DNA from: SIG589 sp964566175
GTDB lineage: Bacteria; Bacillota; Clostridia; Oscillospirales; Acutalibacteraceae
Assembly (NCBI GenBank): GCA_964566175.1
Contig: CAZMHU010000001.1
Span: forward strand, 72,152-136,151
Direction: 5' to 3'
DNA: 64,000 bases
In this document: piece by piece, positions 1 to 8,956 of the stretch
Numbering within the stretch: position 1 is the stretch's first letter
Layout of the letters: the number at the start of each line of letters is the position of its first letter
Notes under the pieces: model-generated
The model's input: the letters and a program-made list of their open reading frames with translations, nothing else
What the model was told of the DNA's origin: nothing
Database searches by the model: none
Translations under genes and position numbers: made by a program

Positions 1-1
1 T

Positions 2-1129
2 TCAAAACTTCACAGCAAAATTTTGACCGATTCACTCTTCTCTGATTACTACCGTATGACACCCGACAAGTTCAAAAACGTCACAAACGGTATCGCACAC
101 CGCCGTTGGCTCTGTCAGGCTAACCCCCTGCTTTCATCATTCTTAAAGGAAAAAATCGGCGACGGATTTATTATGGACGCTTCGCAACTCTCCCGCCTTG
201 CCAAATATAAGGATGACAAAGAGGTATTGCAAAAACTTGAAAGCATTAAGCGTTCCAACAAGGTTCGCCTTTCTAACTATGTAAAGAACGAGACCGGAAT
301 TGCGCTAAATCCCGATTCGATATTCGATATGCAGGTTAAGCGCTTGCACGAATACAAACGTCAGCACCTTAACGCGCTCCATATAATAAGCGATTATCTT
401 TATATAAAAAACAATCCGAACGCTCCCTTCACGCCCAAAACCTATATTTTCGGTGCTAAGGCCGCCCCCGGATATTTGCTTGCAAAGAAAATCATTCATA
501 TGATTGCACAACTCGCAAAGGTTATAAACAACGACCCCGCCGCAAAGGATAAACTCACCGTTCTGTTTATGGAAGATTACCGTGTAACACTTGCCGAACT
601 TATGATTCCCGCCGCCGATATAAGCGAACAAATTTCGCTTGCATCTACCGAGGCGAGCGGAACAGGCAATATGAAACTTATGATGAACGGTGCTATAACC
701 CTCGGAACGGATGACGGTGCCAACGTTGAAATTCACGATGTTGTGGGCGATGACAACATTATAATCTTCGGTATGAAAACACCGGAAGTCCTTTCACTCC
801 GTCAGTCGGGATATTCACCATCGGAATATTACAACAACAATCCCCGCCTACGAGAAGCAATCGATTTTATATCGGGCGGTATCGACGGTGTTTCGTTTGA
901 AGATATTGCAAACACTCTTAAAAACACCGACTATTATATGGCTCTTGCCGATTTTGCCGATTACTGTGCGGCGCACGAAAAGGCAGACCGTCTCTATTCC
1001 GACCGCGACACGTGGAACCGTATGTCACTTATAAACATTGCTCAATCGGGTTGTTTTGCCGCAGACCGCGCTATTTCCGATTATGCAAAAGATATTTGGC
1101 ACACAAAGCCGTTATATAACGAAAAATAA
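2..1129 (+). CDS. glgP: Glycogen/starch phosphorylase, C-terminal part (5' truncated by window edge)
   Basis: Releases glucose-1-phosphate from the non-reducing ends of glycogen or maltodextrin in the cytoplasm, using PLP. The reading frame is open from base 2, and the first residues (SKLHSKIL...) are an internal phosphorylase segment, so the true start lies upstream. About 375 residues remain of the usual roughly 800. TNGIAHRRWL and EASGTGNMKLMMNGA are hallmark phosphorylase segments; the second carries the PLP-binding lysine. The TTG at base 23 is not a real start. A GH13 hydrolase follows after 31 bases on the same strand, so the two probably form a glycogen or maltodextrin utilisation operon. 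Confidence 0.95.
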   Translation, partial: SKLHSKILTDSLFSDYYRMTPDKFKNVTNGIAHRRWLCQANPLLSSFLKEKIGDGFIMDASQLSRLAKYKDDKEVLQKLESIKRSNKVRLSNYVKNETGIALNPDSIFDMQVKRLHEYKRQHLNALHIISDYLYIKNNPNAPFTPKTYIFGAKAAPGYLLAKKIIHMIAQLAKVINNDPAAKDKLTVLFMEDYRVTLAELMIPAADISEQISLASTEASGTGNMKLMMNGAITLGTDDGANVEIHDVVGDDNIIIFGMKTPEVLSLRQSGYSPSEYYNNNPRLREAIDFISGGIDGVSFEDIANTLKNTDYYMALADFADYCAAHEKADRLYSDRDTWNRMSLINIAQSGCFAADRAISDYAKDIWHTKPLYNEK

Positions 1130-1160
1130 AACACAATACTCAGTGTAACAGGAGAAACTT

Positions 1161-3005
1161 ATGGAACATTATCCGTATGATTCACGCAATCCTCTTTACC
1201 GCTCTCATATCGGCGCTGTGGCCGCAGGTACTCCCCTGCGGCTGCGGCTGCTTTTGCATAATGACGCACGGGTGCATACCGCTTTTATAAACCTCTGCCG
1301 CGACGGCGAGGGCCCGCGCGAAATTCCTCTCACGCCCGCAGAACAGTTAGAAGATTACCGCTTTTACGACTGCACGCTATGTTTGGAAGAGGGGCTTTAT
1401 TGGTATTCTTTCTTTTATGACAGTGATTACGGCAGAATGTTTGTCACCAAAACCGACCACTCCCTCGGTATTGTTTCACCCGACGGTGAAGGTTGGCAAC
1501 AGACGGTCTATGACGCCGACTATGAAACGCCCGATTGGATAAAAGGCGGAATAATATATCAAATTTTTCCGGACAGATTTTGCCGTTCGGACAAGGAAAA
1601 ACAAAGCGTCCCGCAGGACAGATATATTCAAGAAGATTGGTCGGCGCAACCCGCATACCGTCAAGACGGAAATATCCGTTCGCTCGGAAACGATTATTAC
1701 GGCGGAGACCTTGCGGGAATTGAAAGCAAACTCGAATACCTCTCTTCTCTCGGTGTCAGTTGTATATACTTAAACCCGATATTCGAGGCGCATTCAAACC
1801 ACCGTTACAACACTGCGGATTATCTTAAAATCGACCCACTGCTCGGTAGTGCGGATGATTTAAAAAGTCTTTGCAATCACGCAGAGGCTCTCGGAATAAA
1901 CATAATACTCGACGGTGTTTTTTCGCACACAGGTGACGATAGTATTTATTTCAACAAATACCGCCGTTATGACAGCGACGGAGCATATATAAGCGACTCC
2001 TCTCCTTACAGAAGTTGGTACAGTTTTCAAAACTACCCCAACCGATATTCCAGTTGGTGGGGTGTTCCCTCACTGCCCGAAACCAATGAAAGCGACAACA
2101 GTTTTTCAGAATTTATAACAGGCGATAAAGGCGTTTTACGTTATTGGATGGATTACGGAATTAAAGGTTGGCGACTCGATGTTGCCGACGAACTGCCCGA
2201 CAGTTTTTTGGACAAAATTCGCAATGCCGTAAAAAGCAAAGACCGCGATGCCTTTATCTTGGGTGAAGTTTGGGAAGATGCTACCAACAAGATAAGTTAC
2301 GGTTACCGCCGCCGGTATTTGAGAGGGAAACAACTTGACTCGGTAATGAACTATCCCCTTTCCAATGCCATAATACACTTTGTAAGAGGCGGCAACGCGC
2401 GCGAACTTATTGACTTAACATTAACTCAGGCGGAAAACTATCCGAAACCCGCACTCGATACACTTATGAATCACATAGGATCTCACGACACTGCACGAAT
2501 ACTCACCCGACTCGGCTGTAACCGCAACGGAAGCCGCGAATGGCAGGCATCGCAACACCTGAACGATGGGGAACTCGCTCACGGAAAACGGTTGCTTAAA
2601 CTTGCCGCCGCACTGCAATACACTCTCCCCGGAATACCGTCGCTTTATTACGGTGACGAGGCAGGTATGGAAGGTTACGGCGACCCGTTTTGCCGTGCTG
2701 CCTATCCTTGGGGCAATGAAGACCGAGAACTTTTGGAGTTTTACCGCAAACTGGGACGAATTCGCCGCGAGAACTCCGCCTTTAAAAACGGAGATTTTTT
2801 GCCGCTTTACAGCGAAATCGGCTATATTGCTTTTTTGCGAAAAAGTGATAAAAGCAGTGTCTTTATCTGCGTAAACCGTTGGCACGAAGACGCGAACGTT
2901 TCCCTGCCGAAAGAATTCGAACACGGCTGTGTGCTTATGGGAGAAACACCAAACGGCAACACCGTAACGGTAAAAGGATACGGAATAAGTATTATAAAAG
3001 CATAA
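1161..3005 (+). CDS. GH13 alpha-glucan hydrolase (neopullulanase/cyclomaltodextrinase-like)
   Basis: A 614-residue retaining alpha-glucosidic hydrolase predicted to act on maltodextrin or branched glucans. An N-terminal beta-rich region (about 1-125, CBM34-like by position) precedes the (beta/alpha)8 barrel. Clan GH-H motifs are clear: GVFSHTG, GWRLDVADE (nucleophile D340), LGEVWED (acid/base E369) and HIGSHDT (D443). No signal peptide is visible, so it is probably cytoplasmic and acts with the upstream phosphorylase. The start has an AGGAG ribosome site 7 bases upstream. Exact specificity within GH13 (neopullulanase, maltogenic amylase, cyclomaltodextrinase) cannot be fixed from sequence alone. 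Confidence 0.9.
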   Translation: MEHYPYDSRNPLYRSHIGAVAAGTPLRLRLLLHNDARVHTAFINLCRDGEGPREIPLTPAEQLEDYRFYDCTLCLEEGLYWYSFFYDSDYGRMFVTKTDHSLGIVSPDGEGWQQTVYDADYETPDWIKGGIIYQIFPDRFCRSDKEKQSVPQDRYIQEDWSAQPAYRQDGNIRSLGNDYYGGDLAGIESKLEYLSSLGVSCIYLNPIFEAHSNHRYNTADYLKIDPLLGSADDLKSLCNHAEALGINIILDGVFSHTGDDSIYFNKYRRYDSDGAYISDSSPYRSWYSFQNYPNRYSSWWGVPSLPETNESDNSFSEFITGDKGVLRYWMDYGIKGWRLDVADELPDSFLDKIRNAVKSKDRDAFILGEVWEDATNKISYGYRRRYLRGKQLDSVMNYPLSNAIIHFVRGGNARELIDLTLTQAENYPKPALDTLMNHIGSHDTARILTRLGCNRNGSREWQASQHLNDGELAHGKRLLKLAAALQYTLPGIPSLYYGDEAGMEGYGDPFCRAAYPWGNEDRELLEFYRKLGRIRRENSAFKNGDFLPLYSEIGYIAFLRKSDKSSVFICVNRWHEDANVSLPKEFEHGCVLMGETPNGNTVTVKGYGISIIKA

Positions 3006-3048
3006 AAAACACCTTTGAAAACTTCACAGTTTTCAAAGGTGTTTTTTT
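3004..3048. terminator. Bidirectional intrinsic terminator
   Basis: A perfect 14-bp stem (3009-3022 with 3029-3042) has a 6-base loop and is flanked by an A-run and a T-run. It serves the GH13 gene and the convergent ABC transporter gene. Confidence 0.9.
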
Positions 3049-3063
3049 ATCGCTTATTCGCTT

Positions 3064-4878
3064 TTAATCCTGCAAACTTTTAAACTTGTAAAATGCACCT
3101 TTCTTTTGCATCAACTCGTCATATGTGCCTATCTCAACACATTTGCCGTCTTCGATTACGGCAATGCGGTCTGCATTGCGTATTGTTGAAAGCCTGTGCG
3201 CCACAATAAACGTTGTTCTGCCGATTGTCAGATTGTTTATTGCTTCCTGTATTTCGCGTTCGGTTGCGGTATCAAGCGCACTTGTTGCCTCATCAAAAAT
3301 AATTACGTCGGGGTGGCGAATAATCGCACGCGCTATAGATATTCGCTGACGCTGTCCGCCCGAGAGTTTGTTTCCATGCTCGCCTATGAGCGTATCGACA
3401 CCGTTTGGCAGATTATCTACAACACTTCGCAGTTTAGCCATATCTATAACATAGTTAAGTTCCTCATCTGATATATCCGTTCTGCCGTATGTAATATTCT
3501 CGCGAATAGTCCCCGAAAACAGGACAGTGTTTTGCGGTACAACCGATATAAATCGCCTGTATGATTGCAGGTTTAACTCACTCATCGGTTTTCCGTCAAT
3601 CAAAATCTCGCCCGAGTTCGGCGATTCAAAACCGATTACGAGATTTATTATCGTCGATTTTCCCGCACCCGATTCGCCTACAAGCGCAATGGTTTCGCCC
3701 GACTTGACGTTCAAATCAAGGCCGTCAAGCACTTTTTTATTATCATCATAGGAAAAAACAACATTACGAAAATCATAATTTCCGTAGAGCCGCTCAGTTT
3801 TGATTTTGTTTTCGTTATCCTCTATATCGTTATCGTTAAGAATTTCACCTATTGAACGTATAGACTCGCTGCCCTTGATAATCGTTGGCAACAACCCCAT
3901 AAGCGTGGATACACATCCGATAAGCGTTGTAAAATAGGATTGATAAAGCGTTATATCGCCGATTTTTATCTGTCCGATATATGCCATATATCCCGTAAAG
4001 AAGAGGCAAGCAACCTGAAAAAGCGTGAACGTTACCCAGTGTGCCCCGCTGAATATGCCGTGCACGTAATCCATTTTATATCCGTGTTCCGCCACTTCGG
4101 TTACACGTCCGGTAAATTGCTTTATTTCCACATCTTCCAACGCATGAGCGCGTGTAATCGGAATGAGTTCCACCATATCCATAACCTGTGCAGAAGTATT
4201 CTCAATCTCTTTTCGAAAATTACTGTTGGTGTTCCGCATAGATTTTCTGAATTTTGATGTAATCACCGCTGCAATAGGCGCTATAAGTATAAATATGAAA
4301 AATATTGTTATATTCTTGCTGAGAATAACGCCGAGTGCTACCGTAAAGTTTACGACAAGACCCAAAACACTGGTAAACACCTGTGCCATCATCTCTTCGA
4401 CCGCTTCGGCATCGCGCATAACTTTTGACTGTATTTTTCCGGATGCGGTATTCTTGTGAAAGTGCATGGAAAGTTGTTGCAGTTTTCTTACCATTGCTCC
4501 GCGCAAACCTGCTCCAACAGTACGCTTGGCTTGGTTAAACGCCTTTAAAAACACGCCGAATGTAACAAAATAAAACAAAAGCAAAAAAACCGCTCCCAAA
4601 GCGTTTAAAGCAAACAGCAATAATGCGTTGTCGGGTTTGTCACAGGCAATATTGATTACGTTTGCGGTAATAAGCGGAATTATCATCGCCGGAAACGATT
4701 TAAGCAAATAGCACACCGTGGAAACGGTCATAAGTTTTTTGTGGTTTCCGTAAATCGCAAAAAGCGTCTTTATCGGCTTTGCGTTATATTTTCGATAACA
4801 GTGCATTATGTTTTCTTCTTCACGCATCGTCTTTTCGTTATCGAATGTTGTGGCATACTTATCTTTCTTAAGTCTCAT
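3064..4878 (-). CDS. ABC transporter, fused permease and ATPase (half-transporter)
   Basis: A 604-residue exporter-type ABC protein. An N-terminal six-helix transmembrane domain (about residues 50-340) is followed by a nucleotide-binding domain with Walker A GESGAGKST, signature LSGGQRQRISIARA, Walker B VIIFDEATSALD and the H-loop AHRLST. It probably works as a homodimer, because no partner gene is adjacent. I place the start at 4878: it follows the G-rich GGGGCGGGTG segment, and the only upstream extension lacks a ribosome site. A consensus promoter lies 50 bases upstream. The substrate (drug, lipid or peptide) cannot be told. Confidence 0.9.
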   Translation of the reverse strand: MRLKKDKYATTFDNEKTMREEENIMHCYRKYNAKPIKTLFAIYGNHKKLMTVSTVCYLLKSFPAMIIPLITANVINIACDKPDNALLLFALNALGAVFLLLFYFVTFGVFLKAFNQAKRTVGAGLRGAMVRKLQQLSMHFHKNTASGKIQSKVMRDAEAVEEMMAQVFTSVLGLVVNFTVALGVILSKNITIFFIFILIAPIAAVITSKFRKSMRNTNSNFRKEIENTSAQVMDMVELIPITRAHALEDVEIKQFTGRVTEVAEHGYKMDYVHGIFSGAHWVTFTLFQVACLFFTGYMAYIGQIKIGDITLYQSYFTTLIGCVSTLMGLLPTIIKGSESIRSIGEILNDNDIEDNENKIKTERLYGNYDFRNVVFSYDDNKKVLDGLDLNVKSGETIALVGESGAGKSTIINLVIGFESPNSGEILIDGKPMSELNLQSYRRFISVVPQNTVLFSGTIRENITYGRTDISDEELNYVIDMAKLRSVVDNLPNGVDTLIGEHGNKLSGGQRQRISIARAIIRHPDVIIFDEATSALDTATEREIQEAINNLTIGRTTFIVAHRLSTIRNADRIAVIEDGKCVEIGTYDELMQKKGAFYKFKSLQD

Positions 4879-4927
4879 AAAAGCACCCGCCCCATACGGC
4901 AAAATTCGCCGCATTTTTCACATTTAC

Positions 4928-4956
4928 ATTATAGCCATATCACATAGAATATTCAA
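4928..4956 (-). promoter_or_regulatory. Sigma-A promoter of the ABC transporter gene
   Basis: TTGAAT (4951-4956), 17-base spacer, TATAAT (4928-4933), read on the minus strand. The short leader can fold a 7-bp hairpin just ahead of the start codon. Confidence 0.8.
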
Positions 4957-5018
4957 CAAATAAATTCAAAAAAAGGCACTATTTTATTTTTTCAGAGCGA
5001 CAGACTGAAATCAAAGTT

Positions 5019-5696
5019 TTAACTTTGTGCTTTTTTCATCTTCTGCCAGTTGTAAAAACCGTACAAATCATTTACCAGGAACATCACAAAGCATAATATC
5101 ATCGGGAAATAGGATATATCGCTGGCAGTTGCCATCGTCCAAAGAATAATAAGCACAACATCGTTTGCGGCATAACCCACGGCATAAAACGGACTTCTGA
5201 AAAGTGTTAAATAGGATGCTATGAAACTCGTTGCTACCGAAACTGCACTAAAGAAAAGATTTGCGTTTCCGATAAAGCGGAGTATAAAATAAAATCCGCA
5301 CGTTATGAACGCCGCCGATACCCACATAACCGCACACTGTCTTTTTGTCAAACGGTTCACATCTACCGTTCCACTGTTTTCATACGGGTGCTTTATCCAT
5401 TGAACCACAGTTGCCACAGCAATGGGAGAAGTCATACAAAGATATGTTATCATCTCGCCGTAATAGCAGAAACAAAACGAAATCATTCCGTAAAACACGG
5501 CAAATACCACCGTCAACACCTGACCGAGCACCATTCCCTTTGCGACAAAAATCAGTGCCGTAACGCCTATCAGCGATGCGGCGGCAGTGAGAAAAATTTC
5601 CCCGCCAGAGAAGAAAAATGACAGCAATATAACCGTCACCGAAAGTCCCCAAAGCACCCTTTCGGCGGGTATCAGACTTTTAATGGGATTTTTCAT
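5019..5696 (-). CDS. pnuC: PnuC-family nicotinamide riboside/vitamin transporter
   Basis: A 225-residue integral membrane protein with about seven hydrophobic helices and the PnuC-like WxxYN segment near the C-terminus (YGFYNWQKM). PnuC proteins are facilitators of nicotinamide riboside uptake; close relatives carry thiamine or riboflavin. The start at 5696 has an ideal GGAGGT ribosome site; an in-frame extension upstream would run through the leader terminator and is rejected. The gene stands alone behind its own promoter and a structured leader, so expression is probably controlled by attenuation. The substrate is inferred from family only. Confidence 0.85.
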   Translation of the reverse strand: MKNPIKSLIPAERVLWGLSVTVILLSFFFSGGEIFLTAAASLIGVTALIFVAKGMVLGQVLTVVFAVFYGMISFCFCYYGEMITYLCMTSPIAVATVVQWIKHPYENSGTVDVNRLTKRQCAVMWVSAAFITCGFYFILRFIGNANLFFSAVSVATSFIASYLTLFRSPFYAVGYAANDVVLIILWTMATASDISYFPMILCFVMFLVNDLYGFYNWQKMKKAQS

Positions 5697-5799
5697 AACA
5701 ATACCTCCAAAAAAATAAGCACCCGCCTTGCACATCTTCAAAGACCTAACGATGTGCAGACGAATGCTTTTTATTGCATTTTCGTTACCCGGTGGCAAC
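5697..5799 (-). promoter_or_regulatory. Structured attenuator-like leader of pnuC (riboswitch candidate)
   Basis: The roughly 100-base leader holds two elements. First is a small hairpin at the 5' end (CGTTGCC pairing with GGTAACG). Second is a long hairpin whose outer arms are AAGCATTCGTC and GGCGGGTGCTT and whose inner arms are TGCACATC and GATGTGCA, followed by a run of seven T. The second element looks like an intrinsic terminator placed just before the ribosome site of pnuC. I do not see the conserved elements of the TPP, FMN, preQ1 or other riboswitch classes I know. Confidence 0.65.
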
Positions 5800-5805
5800 G
5801 CTTGG

Positions 5806-5835
5806 AGTATAGCATAATAAAAAAAGTTTTGTCAA
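5806..5835 (-). promoter_or_regulatory. Sigma-A promoter of pnuC
   Basis: TTGACA (5830-5835), 18-base spacer, TATACT (5806-5811) on the minus strand. It places the transcript start near 5799, ahead of the leader hairpins. Confidence 0.8.
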
Positions 5836-6479
5836 GACAATATTTCCGGATTTATCTTCGGCAAATTCCAACGAAAATATGCAGCAAGGAAACGGAGTAC
5901 AACAACACACATAAAGCCGGAAAGCACCGCAACGCTTTCCGGCACAACACCCTCAAGCAATATGTTGACGACGCCGCCCGCCGCAGATGCAACAGCGTAT
6001 ATATGCTTTTTGAAAACGTCCGGCACTTCAACACAAAAAACATCTCTCAAAACACCGCCGCCGACACCCGTTATAACACCGATAAACATCAGCGACACAA
6101 AACTGTCTATTCCGCATTCTTTCGCAATGCGGATACCCGTAATCGTGAAAACCGCAAGTCCAAGCGTATCCGCCACAAACATAACATTGCGGTCGTATTT
6201 TTGAATAAAATCACGTATTTTCTTCCACAAAAGGCGTGCAACCGCAAAGGTTATTATTGCCGTAGAAAGCGCGACAAGCGTAAAAAAAGGACTTTTAAAG
6301 GCGACAGCCGGCGTATTTCCGAGAATGGAATCACGCATAACACCGCCGCCGACACCCGTAACAAGGCCCAGTATCGCAACACCAAACAAATCCATATTCT
6401 TTCTTATTCCCTTTACTGCTCCGGAAAGGGCAAAAGCAACCGTTCCGACAATTTCAAAAATATAGAAAAATTTATCCAT
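5832..6479 (-). CDS. TRIC/UPF0126 family membrane channel protein (YadS-like)
   Basis: A 215-residue polytopic membrane protein made of two similar halves. Each half carries a GVGGGV(M/L)RD motif (ITGVGGGVLRDVF and VTGVGGGVMRDSI), the mark of the UPF0126/TRIC family of bacterial trimeric cation channels. The start at 6479 has a TGAGGTG ribosome site; a longer frame from 6518 lacks one. The 3' end overlaps the -35 region of the pnuC promoter. The physiological ion is unknown. Confidence 0.85.
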   Translation of the reverse strand: MDKFFYIFEIVGTVAFALSGAVKGIRKNMDLFGVAILGLVTGVGGGVMRDSILGNTPAVAFKSPFFTLVALSTAIITFAVARLLWKKIRDFIQKYDRNVMFVADTLGLAVFTITGIRIAKECGIDSFVSLMFIGVITGVGGGVLRDVFCVEVPDVFKKHIYAVASAAGGVVNILLEGVVPESVAVLSGFMCVVVLRFLAAYFRWNLPKINPEILS

Positions 6480-6508
6480 ACTACACCTCAGCACATTTTT
6501 CAACGCAA

Positions 6509-6537
6509 ATAATAACACTAAAAAAACATATTGTCAA
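6509..6537 (-). promoter_or_regulatory. Sigma-A promoter of the TRIC-family gene
   Basis: TTGACA (6532-6537), 17-base spacer, TATTAT (6509-6514) on the minus strand. Confidence 0.75.
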
Positions 6538-6658
6538 CAAAACTCTCGCCGCGCTATCGTGATTTACTGAAAACACGACTCAAACCCAAGACTTTTCAAG
6601 AACATATAATATTAAAATACGTTTTTTGAAAAAATTATAGTTTTCTTGCAACTTTTGC

Positions 6659-6686
6659 TTGACAAACCGAAAAAAAGTTATATAAT
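6659..6686 (+). promoter_or_regulatory. Sigma-A promoter of tRNA-Gln
   Basis: TTGACA (6659-6664), 16-base spacer, TATAAT (6681-6686), starting transcription about 15 bases before the tRNA. Confidence 0.85.
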
Positions 6687-6705
6687 AGATGTGTTGACTA
6701 TCCAT

Positions 6706-6779
6706 TGAGGAATAGTGTAACGGTAGCACGACAGACTCTGACTCTGTTTGTTGGGGTTCGAATCCCTATTCCTCAGCCA
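6706..6779 (+). tRNA. tRNA-Gln (anticodon CTG), CCA encoded
   Basis: A 74-base cloverleaf with acceptor TGAGGAA/TTCCTCA, discriminator G and encoded CCA. The anticodon stem is ACAGA/TCTGT, the loop CTCTGAC (anticodon CTG, reading CAG codons), and the T-loop is GTTCGAATC. It is a single-gene unit with its own promoter and terminator. Confidence 0.97.
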
Positions 6780-6780
6780 T

Positions 6781-6827
6781 AAACGAACGACAATCTTCGT
6801 CAGGGAAGATTGTCGTTCGTTTTTTTA
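6781..6827 (+). terminator. Intrinsic terminator of tRNA-Gln
   Basis: An 18-bp perfect stem (6781-6798 with 6805-6822), a six-base loop and a T-run follow directly after the tRNA. Confidence 0.95.
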
Positions 6828-6869
6828 CTTTTTCTCTCTTGTATCTTTCCGATAATGATAACAGAAAAC

Positions 6870-6895
6870 AAAAAAAGCCGCCCTCGAGCGGCTTT
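6870..6895 (-). terminator. Intrinsic terminator of glmS
   Basis: AAAGCCGC/GCGGCTTT stem (6874-6881 with 6888-6895), followed on the minus strand by seven T, just past the glmS stop codon. Confidence 0.85.
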
Positions 6896-6899
6896 AAAT

Positions 6900-8726
6900 T
6901 TATTCAACGGTAACCGATTTTGCGAGATTTCGCGGTTTATCAACATCACAGCCGCGAGCGACCGCAACATAGTATGCCAACAACTGGAGTGCTATCGCAC
7001 CTATTACAGGTGCAAACAGGCTGTTTACATCGGGCAAAACCAAAGCGTAGTCGGAAACGGCACGTACGTCTTTTTCACACTCGGCAGTACAGAACGAGAA
7101 AATTTTCGCTCCCCTTGCCTTTGTTTCGCGAATGTTGCTGACGGTCTTTTCGCAGAGCGAGCCGACCGTTACGAGCGATACTATTGGAACGCCGTTGTCG
7201 ATAAGCGAAATCGTTCCGTGCTTTAATTCACCCGCAGGATAGGATTCGCTGTGTATATAGGATATTTCCTTTAATTTTAGCGAACCTTCCATACAGATTT
7301 CCGAATCTATTCCCCTGCCTATGAAGAATATATTCTCACTGTCGCTCAGTTTTTCCGCCATACGTTTTATCCTTCCACTCATACGCAGAACGGCATTTAT
7401 CGCCTCGGGTACTTCGTTTTGCTGTATAGCACAGAGTTCGCGACAACGTCCCTCGCTGATTTGACGCTTGACGAGTGCCGCCTTGAATGCGATTTGATAA
7501 AGCACGGCACACTGAACGGTATACGCCTTGGTAGACGCGACAGATATTTCCGGCCCTGCCCACGTGTATATTACGTAATCGGCAAGACGTGCTATTGACG
7601 AGCCCACAACATTGACAATAGCAAGTGTTTTCGCTCCCGACTCGCGGGCGAGTTCAAGCGCCGCAATAGTATCGGCAGTTTCGCCCGATTGCGATATAAG
7701 TATTACAAGGGTATTTTTATCGAGTATCGGGTTGGAATATCTGAATTCCGACGCTATCTCAACCGATACGGGTATTCGTGAAAGCGATTCAATCATATTT
7801 TTTCCAACTCTGCCTGCGTGCATTGCCGTTCCGCAGGCAACGATTTTGATATTCGACACCGTATTTATATCACGATCCAATATATCACAGTCGAAATACG
7901 GTATGCCGTCCTTGAGTCTTGGCATAACCGTCTTTTGGTATGCGTCTGCCTGTTCATTAATTTCCTTGAGCATAAAGTGGTTATAGCCGCACTTTTTAGC
8001 AGACTCAACACTCCAGTTTATTGCCTTTTTCTCGCTCGAAACCTCTTTGCCGACCGCAACAAAAAAGCGTGTTCTTTGCGGAGTGACCTCGGCAACAACG
8101 TTTTCTTCAAGTTGATAATAATTTTTGGTATACGGCAGTATTGCGGTTATGTCCGATGCGAGATATCCGCCGTCAGCCGTTTGAGCACAGACAAGCGGAC
8201 TGCCGCAACGAACGGCATAAATATTATCACGCAAATTTTTAAAACAAACACAGAAAGCATACGACCCGCGTATAAGTTTCGTTGCCTGAAAAATTGCCTC
8301 TATCGGGTTTTGGGTCTTTCTGTAATAAAAATCGATAAGGTGTGCCGCCGCCTCGGTATCGGTCTGCGAACGAAAACTGTAGCCCTCGCGACGAAGCATA
8401 TCCTCAAGTTCGGCATAATTTTCAATTATTCCGTTATGAACAAGCACAAGGCTGTTTGAAAAATGCGGGTGAGCATTACGCTCCGACGGCTCTCCGTGTG
8501 TTGCCCAACGAGTGTGACCTATTCCCGCAGTACCGCGAATTTTTCTTCCCGCTTTGATTTTGTCCGAAAGATTTTTTATTCTGCCCTCGGTTTTGATTGT
8601 CACAATGCCGTCCTCAAAAACCGAAATTCCGGCAGAGTCATAACCTCTGTATTCAAGCGCCGAAAGTCCGTTTAAAAGTATAGGCACTGCCTGACGTTTT
8701 CCTGTATATCCTACTATTCCGCACAT
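6900..8726 (-). CDS. glmS: Glutamine-fructose-6-phosphate aminotransferase (isomerizing)
   Basis: Makes glucosamine-6-phosphate from fructose-6-phosphate and glutamine, the first committed step to UDP-GlcNAc for peptidoglycan. It is 608 residues, the usual length. The N-terminal glutaminase domain begins MCGIVGY with the catalytic Cys2, and two SIS sugar-isomerase domains follow (ILISQSGETADT, FIGRGID). The C-terminus ends LAKSVTVE, as in the family. It lies downstream of glmM and of a glmS ribozyme, so the messenger is expected to be cleaved when glucosamine-6-phosphate is abundant. Confidence 0.98.
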   Translation of the reverse strand: MCGIVGYTGKRQAVPILLNGLSALEYRGYDSAGISVFEDGIVTIKTEGRIKNLSDKIKAGRKIRGTAGIGHTRWATHGEPSERNAHPHFSNSLVLVHNGIIENYAELEDMLRREGYSFRSQTDTEAAAHLIDFYYRKTQNPIEAIFQATKLIRGSYAFCVCFKNLRDNIYAVRCGSPLVCAQTADGGYLASDITAILPYTKNYYQLEENVVAEVTPQRTRFFVAVGKEVSSEKKAINWSVESAKKCGYNHFMLKEINEQADAYQKTVMPRLKDGIPYFDCDILDRDINTVSNIKIVACGTAMHAGRVGKNMIESLSRIPVSVEIASEFRYSNPILDKNTLVILISQSGETADTIAALELARESGAKTLAIVNVVGSSIARLADYVIYTWAGPEISVASTKAYTVQCAVLYQIAFKAALVKRQISEGRCRELCAIQQNEVPEAINAVLRMSGRIKRMAEKLSDSENIFFIGRGIDSEICMEGSLKLKEISYIHSESYPAGELKHGTISLIDNGVPIVSLVTVGSLCEKTVSNIRETKARGAKIFSFCTAECEKDVRAVSDYALVLPDVNSLFAPVIGAIALQLLAYYVAVARGCDVDKPRNLAKSVTVE

Positions 8727-8789
8727 ATATTATAAAACTCACTTTCAATATTTAAAACATACGGCACGTAAAAATACCGCATAAGAAGT

Positions 8790-8929
8790 TAACTCTTTTG
8801 AAAAGTCTCTCTGTTCCGCACTTACGCACGGTTTTTAAAGACCTTCTAACGACAGTTTCCTGCCGGCAGAGCATCCGCCGAAAATTTCGATAACTCTGCT
8901 CCTCGTCACCCAAGCATGGGTCAGGCGCT
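8790..8929 (-). ncRNA. glmS ribozyme: glmS ribozyme/riboswitch
   Basis: The minus strand between glmM and glmS carries the conserved glmS ribozyme core in order: the cleavage site before GCGCC (A at 8929, G at 8928), GACGAGG, GTTATCGAAATTTTCGGCGG, ATGCTC/CCGGCAG and AGAAGGTC, ending in the P4-type stems near 8790. In this family glucosamine-6-phosphate is the cofactor for self-cleavage at the 5' edge, which exposes the downstream glmS messenger to decay. The 3' boundary is approximate. Confidence 0.93.
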
Positions 8930-8949
8930 AACCGGCAGATGCCGGTTTT
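8930..8949. repeat. Palindromic hairpin immediately 5' of the glmS ribozyme
   Basis: An ACCGGCA/TGCCGGT inverted repeat fills the gap between the glmM stop codon and the ribozyme cleavage site. It lacks a T-run, so it looks like a processing or stability hairpin that protects the glmM 3' end after cleavage rather than a terminator. Confidence 0.5.
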
Positions 8950-8956
8950 GTTTAAT

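Noticed and set aside
1444..1664. Small open frames inside the GH13 gene
   Set aside because: Antisense or out-of-frame shadows of a clear GH13 coding sequence.
5697..5799. TPP or FMN riboswitch before pnuC
   Set aside because: The conserved core words of both classes are absent.
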